A stretch of DNA of 64,000 nucleotides from Bryoerythrophyllum caledonicum. Taxonomy: Eukaryota; Streptophyta; Bryopsida; Pottiales; Pottiaceae. Under the pieces are notes generated by a model that made no database searches, was not told the DNA's origin, and was given only the letters and a program-made list of their open reading frames with translations. The DNA is taken from NCBI GenBank assembly GCA_963971425.1, contig OZ020524.1, positions 12,713,845 through 12,777,844 of the forward strand. Direction: 5' to 3'. The translations under genes and the position numbers were made by a program. Shown here piece after piece: positions 56,890 through 64,000 of this stretch (position 1 is the stretch's first letter; every line of letters starts with the position of its first letter).

Positions 56890-58374
56890 AAAATTTAACC
56901 CCACACATAGTTATTACACTGATGGCTCGTTTAAACCACCAGAACAAATTAGCCCAAGATCTTGGCGCAGAGAAAAAGCTGGCTATGGCATATATAATTC
57001 TACCAAAGAAATTAAATTAGCCAAAAGGCTCCATGGACTACAAATATCCTTAGAGCAGAACTCATGGCCATTCACAAAACGCTACAAATCATCACAATAA
57101 AATACAAGGATGAACCCGCACATATATTCACCGATTGTATAAATGCACTTTACCTACTAAACACTCAAATAACACACCCTATCCTTCATAATAGCCACCC
57201 CGACCAAACCATATTAACATCGATGGTCCAAATGTTACAAAACCAAACACAAATTACAACCCTCCACAAAGTGAGAGCCCACGCCAATATTGATGGCAAC
57301 GAACAAGAAGATAAATTAGCAAAAGAAGGCCGAGAAAAAACACACAAAAAAGCCAAAGACCCACACGAACATGCCCATGCTACCCCATACTACTTTCAAA
57401 AAGAAGATTGGCCTTCCAAAGAAGATACCCCTGACAAAGACCCGATTAGATTTTTGGGTAAATACCTCAAAAAGCAAGACCTCTACAACAACCTTGACAC
57501 AATCTCAGAAAATATTTCTAACATAGAAAAATGGACCAACAATAACAACATAGACAATGAACTCTCTACAAATTTCTGGAAAAACCCCATCATTTCAGAC
57601 TCACAAATAACATGCCTCATCAAATTCCGTACTAGTCAATATATGGGAAACACTCGCAAACACCTCTTCTTTGGAATAGAAAGATTCCCATCCATAACAT
57701 GCTCCATATGTCCTTCAACGGACCCCGACACATGGCTCCATGTTCTACTAAAATGCCAAAACCACCACATACACTCCCTAATTGTTAAAAGACATAATAA
57801 AGCGGTATGGGAAGTCCGAAAACTAATCACCTCCTACAACAAATCGAGATGTCTTATATTAATGAACGCCGGCACCTTTAATAACAATCCACAAGAAAAT
57901 ACGGTCCCTCCTTGGCTACTCCCATGCTCATGTGTGACCCAAAGGTGTCATTGCAATGCTAGGCTCAAGCCGGACATCCTTTGTGTTAGAGGTTTACCAT
58001 ATAATGCACCACCACCCGATCACATTAACCAAGACTACACCATTCAATTCATTGAATTCACATATTGCAATGATAGGTTTTCCCCGGAAACAATCCAAAA
58101 TAAAATAGATAAATACCAACCCCTTATTGACGACATCATTGCCCTTGGATGAAATGTAGATCCCCTTATTGTAATCACATCTGGCGCTTGTGCCACCACC
58201 TTTATCCCATCTATGAAAACTCTAGAAGATACCTTCAAAATACCCATTGAAACAATTAAAACCACCTTTAAAAACATTAACACCATCGCTATTCAATATG
58301 TCATGTCCATTTTATTACATAAACGCAAAATTGAAAACAACCAAATCCTTCCCGAAACACAAGACCCCCCTTAA
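56890..58374 (+). pseudogene. LINE RNase H, CCHC knuckle and C-terminus
   Basis: YYTDGSFKPP (near 56,915) is separated from LMAIHKTLQIITIKY (57,064) by a 1-base deletion near 57,045. Then follow FTDCINALYL, VRAHANIDGNEQEDKLAKEGR (the last catalytic Asp region reads EDK) and the CSICPSTDPDTWLHVLLKC knuckle. The frame stops at a TGA (58,150-58,152) where copy 1 has TGG. The ancestral frame continues as VDPLIVITS...ATTFIPSMK to TAA at 58,372-58,374. Confidence 0.85.
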
Positions 58375-58389
58375 ATTCTTCCCCCGCTT

Positions 58390-58550
58390 TGATTTTTTCT
58401 TGATTGGTTGGTTTTATGGTTTTTGGCTACTTGGTTGGTTGGTTTTGTGGCTTTTTTGGCTTCTTGCTTGGTTGGTTTTGTGGTTTTGGCTGCTTGCTTG
58501 ATTTGTAGATTGGTTGGTTGATTGGTTGTTTGCTTGATGGGTTTATGGCT
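58390..58550. repeat. TTGG-rich simple repeat in the LINE 3' UTR
   Basis: Repeats of 'ttggttggttttgtgg..tttggct' are expanded compared with the same position in copy 1 (1,955-2,010). Confidence 0.8.
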
Positions 58551-58696
58551 ACCCGTTACATAATGTCTACCCTCGAAAGGGGGAAGTAGTTCCAGCTTAC
58601 TAATTTCCTGTCCGGTGGACATGGTCTTAGTAGTGGAACGAACAGACACTTTATTCATGCCGGTCCCCTTCGGGAACCGGCGTTCTTCTTCTTCTT

Positions 58697-59567
58697 TATG
58701 AAAAGTAAAAAAACATAATATGTGCATGAAGACATAAAACAACCATTTGGAGGAAGAACGTTGATTAAATAAAACAGAACTTGCAAGAAAAAGAAAGAAG
58801 AAAAGAAAGACTTGCAATAAAAATAATGAGAAATAATGAGGAATATTAAGAGATTCTGAGGAATGTTAAAGAATATTACAGAATATTGAGGAATATAGAC
58901 AAATGTAGAGAAATTTTGTGGAATTTGGAAGAATCCTAGAGAATCATGGAGAGTTTTAAGGAATCTTATAGGAATATTGTAGGAATCATTTGGTGAATCT
59001 TTTTAGGAATATTTTGGAGAATCTTGTGGAGAATGTTGAGAATGTTGGAGAATCTTCTCGAATAATTTGAGGAATCTTGATGTATTTTGGAGATTCTTAG
59101 GAACTTGTGAGAATCTTGAGGAATCTTGATGGATCTTGGAGGATCTTGGAAAATCTTGAAGAATCTTTGGAAATATTGAGGAATGTTGAGGAATCTTTGG
59201 AAATTTTGAAGAATATTGCGTAGTAATATAAAAATATTGAAATATAAGAAATGAAACATGGAATGAAAACATTGAAAGATATGCAAGAAGGAGATTGAAA
59301 ATAGGAACACATAATAGTTAATGGGAACAATTAAGTCATGACGGCTGGTAGGGGCTTCCTTGGGGGTAAGAGTGATTGATGGGGGTAGGGTGAGTTGGAC
59401 ATGGGGAAAAGTCAACAATGAGAATGATAGTATGACAGCCACTAAACGGTTGTTTGGTGGTGTCATTAATGACATTGGCATCTAACACTAATTGCGAACT
59501 TGTTCACAAATAGTGTACTAAGGTAATTACACTATTTGCGCTCATACACTAAATGTGATCTTTAGTG
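58697..59567. mobile_element. Right end of the TA-family element that hosts LINE copy 4
   Basis: 59,335-59,567 aligns with the right end of the 3.9-kb transposon: 'catgacgg', 'aaaagtcaaca', 'tcattaatga', 'aacactaattg.gaacttgttc.caaatagtgta' and the terminal CACTAAAGATCACATTTAG (reversed). TA follows at 59,568. Without the LINE the element would be about 1 kb, with no transposase gene. Confidence 0.7.
58830..59225. repeat. Degenerate minisatellite of GAATCTTGAGGAAT type
   Basis: Dozens of 12-18-bp variants of 'gaggaatcttg(a/g)ag'. The open frames across it are low-complexity artefacts. Confidence 0.85.
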
Positions 59568-59680
59568 TACTAACAACAAGAAAATAAGTAATTTCCTTGG
59601 TGAACAAACATATGAGTAAGCTGTAGGAGTACACATGGTCTACGATTTCAATCACACTACAATCTAAGTTTGAACATGAA

Positions 59681-59987
59681 TAACCCTAATAGGCTTACTG
59701 TCCATTTTTGGGTTGTTTTGCCACAATAAGGTCAGTAGCAAAGACTATAGGTCATCTCTATGAAAAGTTGTGACATAAACTATGACATTAAGGTAAAGGA
59801 AGGCAGGCATATTGTGGGATGGGTGCCACCAAAGTCAATGCAAGCATTGGTGAGCTACAGTGATTTCTATGAAGTGGGGCCGTGATAAAATGTATACTAT
59901 GTGTAGATGTTGTTCTGCATGATCTATTACACTTGTACATTCTCCCAAACTTTTTGAGCTCATTTTCCTTAAGGGATTAAGGTAATT
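59681..59987. mobile_element. TTAA-family MITE, decayed ends
   Basis: It matches 25,294-25,586 along its whole length ('tttttgggttgttttg.cacaata', 'gatgttgttctgcatgatct', 'gagctcatt..cctta'). The terminal repeats have drifted (TAACCCTAATAGG, CCTTAAGGGATTAA). Confidence 0.7.
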
Positions 59988-60059
59988 GGGCAAATAATAT
60001 CATTTACATATCTCAATCTAGTTACAATTTGATGGACATACATTTGTATCACTAGCTTA

Positions 60060-61395
60060 GTCCTTTTAAAGTTGACAGGGTGATAGGTGGTCACTTTTGA
60101 AGTTACCAAGTAATAGTTTTACCAATAGTTCATCGTTGTTTGATTTGCAAACTATGGAAACTTGCAGTTTTGTGCACTTCCGACAAATGCAGACAAATTT
60201 GTAGGACATGTGATTTGGTGATGGCCAAGTGGTATTTTTACTCTAGTTCCATGTGGAAAGCGCTCTCCCAATTTGTCGTTGTTGACCTTTGTAGGTGTGC
60301 CATCTGCATGTGGTATGTGAGGACGGGTTTTTGAGACCCACTAGAGAAATCATGCATCAGACCATCAACGCTTTTAGAAAAATTAGGTGTATATGTTGTG
60401 CATAGACGAGAGACTAGAGACCAATACGTTGTAGTCCTTAACCCCTAAAGGCCCAAGGCATTTTCACACCAAAAACACTTCGAAACTCCTCGTTTTAGTG
60501 CAATGAGTAGTGAGTCAATCAAAACAACTTATTTCTACATCTAACCATGGGATCTAAGTTAAGACTTACTCATCGAGGCCCTCACAAAATTTCATAAACT
60601 TTGACCGCACGGATTGAAAGATTATAATGTTTGAAGTAGAGAAATCTGTTCTTTTTCTTCCCTGCATTGAGTGGATCAGCAGACACTTGACTTCACTTGG
60701 TGTCAAATTTTTGCACTACACAAGGTCTAAAACATTACTACCATGTTAACCATGATGTTATTTCCTTGCACACCAATTTTTAGAGGTAGAGAAGGGATGT
60801 AGCGTATTCAAAACAATTGTGCAAGGAGTGGAGGTTCAAAAATTGCCAATTCACATTTTAATTTTTTGTGAACTAAATATGTTTTAGAGTGATAATCCGA
60901 ATGGTAAATATGAAGGTTTAGACCACATCTTGTAGTAGAAAAAATATAATGTAAGAAATATGATGATCTCATAGTTTTATGTGGAAAAGAAGAAGTTTTT
61001 TTGGTACCTTGCCCGACAAAGTGTGACAATATGTGAAAATGTTTGACTTAGATTATTTTGCTATTTACCACTTAAGACAAGATATTTTTTTGGACAATAT
61101 GAAAGGAAATAATATTGTTTTCTAGTATTGAAAATCTCACATTTAATAGAGTGTTCTAGCAAAAGGTTTTGGAGGTGCCCTACGTGTGTGCTCTCCTCGT
61201 TTGAAATTCAAAACCCTACAGCTTTTGCATAGAATGTCGGATCTCGGAAAAAAATTGGACTCACACAAAGCTTTTAGGAATGTCCATCTACAGTAGAAAC
61301 TTCAAAAAGTAATGTTACAAATTGACACCATAGGAACCTGCCCAAACTTTCATAAGTCCCCTGAGGGGACTTTTGGGCCTTTAGGGGTTAAAGGG
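60060..61395. mobile_element. TTAA-family MITE split by a younger TTAA element
   Basis: 60,060-60,210 matches the 12,278 element. The right terminal repeat is broken into CCTTAA (60,436-60,441) and AGGGTTAA (61,392-61,399). Joining them with one TTAA gives CCTTAAAGGGTTAA, the exact right end of the 25,294 element. The left end is decayed, so its start is approximate. Confidence 0.6.
60442..61387. mobile_element. 946-bp TTAA element (piggyBac-like, non-autonomous)
   Basis: A perfect 15-bp inverted repeat CCCCTAAAGGCCCAA is flanked by TTAA at 60,438-60,441 and 61,388-61,391. A subterminal GTCCCCTGAGGGGAC palindrome lies at about 61,357-61,371. There is no coding capacity. It shares its interior with copies at 19,345, 22,482 and 26,040. 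Confidence 0.92.
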
Positions 61396-61399
61396 TTAA

Positions 61400-62080
61400 C
61401 ATAGAATAGCATTCATCCACTACTTTGGCATTCATTGTTCTATGAACTCCCATATATCCATTGCTTATGCTACAAATACTAATTTAATCAATATAGCTAT
61501 TGAATTCAATCATACGTTGTTTGCTATTGCGGTGATGATTTGAACAGGTGTATCTTTCAAAAATGTCAAAATTTGCATCCACTTGAATAATAACAACTTT
61601 CTTTTGCTTTCAATAAAATCTTCAAAGAAAATATGGGGTCTCTTCTACAGTTGACCAAGCATTGAAGAGTAGATATTTTACCTGTTCACCAAGGCCAGTA
61701 GTAATAATTCAAGCGAGGACATTTTTCCAAAGGTGTGCAAAATTTGTTGGATCAAAATATTGGAAGACCCAGGAGTGATGCAGAAGAGACAAGTCACATA
61801 GGTTGGCCATATCACAAATGAAAGTCATTCTTATCTTCCAACCCCCCCCCCCCACTGGAACTTTCTACTCAAACTTCCAAGAAGTTGTGAAATAATGTGC
61901 CCCATAGCAATGTCCATGGCTTCTCCACAGAGGTTACTCTTGTCGCCATAAAACACATCTTTCCATACAAGCATTTTGTAGACATACAAGTCTCATTGTA
62001 ATTCCACACTTCTATGAACCCTTTCTCAAAGATATTTATAGTTGTATAATTTGCATCCCTACTTTACCTCTAGTACATAA
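61400..62080. other. Intergenic, no gene seen
   Basis: AT-rich, with an 11-base C run near 61,843-61,853. No recognisable frame. Confidence 0.4.
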
Positions 62081-63127
62081 GGGCCGGTTTACATTAGGCC
62101 TGGGGTCAGATGGAAGGCCGGCCGGATTTGCCTTCTATCCGGCCCCAATTCTTCCATCCGGCCCCAAATAATGTAAAGCATTGAGGCCGGATTCTAGGGC
62201 CGAACTTCAAATTCATCATCTTGGCCCTAGTCAATGTAAAGTGTTGGGGCCGGATTCTAGGGCTAAATTTCCAATTTTTAAGTGTCTTAGATTTTCATTA
62301 GGCTCAACTAAAAATTATAGAAGCTCATGTGTCAAGCTTTTGTCTTTGTTTCTTTCCTAGTTTAAAGAAAAATGGGTTTCTTATATTTACTTTATATGTT
62401 TTCTTTCCTTACTACATTTAAAATAAAAAAATAAATAAGAGTATTTTTTCTATTTTCATAAAATTTTCCCTTTTCTCTTATTTTTGATAGGTCTAAAATA
62501 AAAGAGAGTTTTTTTTCATATATATGCAACTTCTAATTCCTCTTCCTATTTTGACTATTGGAAAAAAGAGTTTTATTTACTTTATTTGGCCAAATCCCTT
62601 TTTTTGTGTGCATATGCAAAAGGAAGGAGTATTTTAATTTTTTCAAAAAAAATTAAAAAATAATGATTTAAAAAAAATCGAAATAAAATTTTATTTTTTC
62701 AAAAAAAATAATTATTTTTTCAAAAAAAATAATTATTTTTTCAAAATGAAAAAACATTTTTTCAAAATGAAAAAACATTTTTTCAAAATGAAAAAACATT
62801 TTTTCAAAATAAAAAATAAAAAATAAAACAAAAAATAAATTTTAAATTAATTGACGGTAGCGATTTGAAGGATCCAACGGAGGAACCGAATCTGGCCCTA
62901 GATGGGAGTTTGGGCCACCCCAAACCTCGTCCCAATTGCTCCCTTGGGGCCGGATGGTTTGGCGCCAAAACCATGCCACCTAAGGCAACACGTAGGATGA
63001 AATGTGGTTCCGGCCGGCCCCAAGTATAAAGCTCTTGGGTTGGATTTTGAGGGATTGAAAGATCCTATTGGTTGAAACTTGTAGAGTTCCGGCCGGCCTT
63101 CAATCCGGCCCCAAGTATAAACCGGCC
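62081..63127. mobile_element. About 1.05-kb MITE with GGCCGG-rich inverted ends
   Basis: The left end GGGCCGGTTTACATTAGGCC and the right end (reversed) GGCCGGTTTATACTTGGGGC are imperfect inverted repeats extending about 45 bp to GAAGGCCGGCCGG on both sides. The end type resembles PIF/Harbinger (Tourist-like) MITEs, but the flanks read TAA and TTA, so a 3-bp duplication is not proven. The interior has a duplicated 'gccggattctaggg' unit and an A/T low-complexity tract (62,640-62,835). There is no coding capacity. Confidence 0.65.
62640..62835. repeat. A/T low-complexity tract with 'ttttttcaaaatgaaaaaac' units
   Basis: Short tandem units of about 25 bp (62,695-62,810) inside the GGCCGG-ended MITE. 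Confidence 0.85.
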
Positions 63128-64000
63128 TTAAGTGACATCTCCCTTTAGATGGAGTGTACACCAAGTGTAGGGGTGTAAAACTACTATTAGTTGCTACATG
63201 GGTTTACCTCCTTATACCATCTTTCCACTACGTTGATTACGATGTTCATTGTGACCACACTATATGATTGAAAAGGCTATAAGTTTTTTACTCTTGATGA
63301 AGATTTTTTACTAGGAGTTCTATCTATCCATACTACTCAAAGAGGGTGATCAATAGTAACATAGTTGGTAAAAATATTCAGCAAGAGTAAAAAACTATAG
63401 CATTTATAAATCGTATAGTGTGGATACACTAAACATCATAAACAGTGTAGTGGCATAAGTCATCTACAACATTCAGTAAAGATCATTATGTTTACTTTGA
63501 ATCCAGCATGTAATTGAACTTTATACCATGCAACATTGGGGTAAGAAAGGTAATATAAAGTGAAGTTTGTAGGTCTTCATGCAATCAATAAGTTATCTCA
63601 AGTAATCTACTTATAGAAAATGGGTGCAACTACACCAAAAAAGAATACCATGAAATGGCATATTAGAGCAAAAGGTCAAAATTTCCGGTGCAATGCATTT
63701 ATTAAAAAAAATTGGTACAATTGCAGCCTTTTTTTACCAAAGAATGGAAGTTTGCTCCAATATGAGTTTAAGTACAAACTTGACTTGGAGTAAACTAGAT
63801 AGCATGGGTGTTAGAAAGGTGGTCCTTTAATACCACCATGTACAGTGTCCAACAAATAAGTTACGTTTATTTCTTGAACTGCCACAACACGTTTTCTATA
63901 GTAGGATTACTTCGGCATGAAAATGTGATAAGAATTTCAAACACCTGGCTAAGTGACTTTGTCAATACAAAAAGTCATAGTTGAGACTCACCAGCTGCTA
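63128..64000. other. Window end, no gene seen
   Basis: AT-rich sequence. 'tagtgtggatacactaaacatcataaacagtgtag' words near 63,415-63,455 look like a decayed tip of the TA-element family. Confidence 0.4.

Larger units (their letters stand above)
49058..58696 (+). mobile_element. LINE copy 4, longest copy (about 7.0 kb without its insertion)
   Basis: The 13-bp target-site duplication TATGAAAAGTAAA is exact at 49,045-49,057 and 58,697-58,709. The order is endonuclease, reverse transcriptase, connector, RNase H, CCHC knuckle, 3' UTR, tail with hairpin (58,659-58,681) and TTC repeats. The coding frame is already open at the first base and its apparent ATG lies in the duplicated target. The copy is therefore likely 5'-truncated inside the ORF. 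A 2,643-bp LTR-like element splits the reverse transcriptase. Confidence 0.93.

Noticed and set aside
58966-59481. 171-codon minus-strand ORF rich in Phe, Ile and Gln
   Set aside because: It translates the GAATCTTGAG minisatellite across a transposon end.
62898-63164. 88-codon minus-strand ORF at the MITE end
   Set aside because: It lies over the GC-rich terminal repeat and has no recognisable domain.

Overview
This window looks like nuclear DNA of a land plant, probably a seed-free or other TE-rich lineage; the lineage is an inference, and the plant assignment rests on gene families. Three host genes are visible, all between 6.9 and 16.7 kb. They are an intronless ELMO-domain protein (+), a five-exon F-box/LRR protein of the Arabidopsis At5g67140 type (+), and a four-exon class III secretory peroxidase (-). 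All proposed splice junctions are GT-AG, and the spliced frames close exactly (852 and 945 nt). No rRNA, genuine tRNA, CRISPR array or bacterial operon is visible.

Nearly everything else is mobile DNA. At 1-5.9 kb, three same-strand copies of one A-rich LINE lie head to tail; this LINE carries reverse transcriptase, RNase H and a C-terminal CCHC knuckle. The third copy carries a 277-bp Mutator-like MITE, and the first carries a 41-bp retro-insertion with a 12-bp target-site duplication. The peroxidase introns hold a complete tRNA-derived SINE and a MITE fragment. From 17 to 26.6 kb lie several TTAA-flanked (piggyBac-like) non-autonomous elements. The same stretch holds a 3.9-kb TA-flanked transposon whose DDE transposase gene is split by a 924-bp TTAA element.

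From 26.6 to 30.6 kb there is a CCGG-rich, non-coding, repeat-like block. From about 30.6 to 38.7 kb, two long inverted arms (about 1.0-1.25 kb, containing palindromic modules) flank about 5.7 kb with no recognised gene, into which a second SINE has inserted. From 38.7 to 48.9 kb the sequence is degenerate; the only recognisable piece is a hAT transposase relic near 43.3 kb, followed by a 546-bp MITE.

From 48.9 to 59.6 kb there is a three-level nest. A TA element contains a 7.0-kb LINE (13-bp target-site duplication), which in turn contains a 2.64-kb solo-LTR-like insertion (5-bp target-site duplication) that splits the reverse transcriptase. From 59.6 to 64 kb there are more MITEs, including a 946-bp TTAA element inserted in the terminal repeat of another.

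The unifying theme is retroposition. The LINE and the SINE share a 3' tail of about 130 nt ending in a hairpin followed by TTC repeats. That is the arrangement expected when a SINE borrows the machinery of a partner LINE. The 41-bp insertion consists of little more than that hairpin and the TTC tract.
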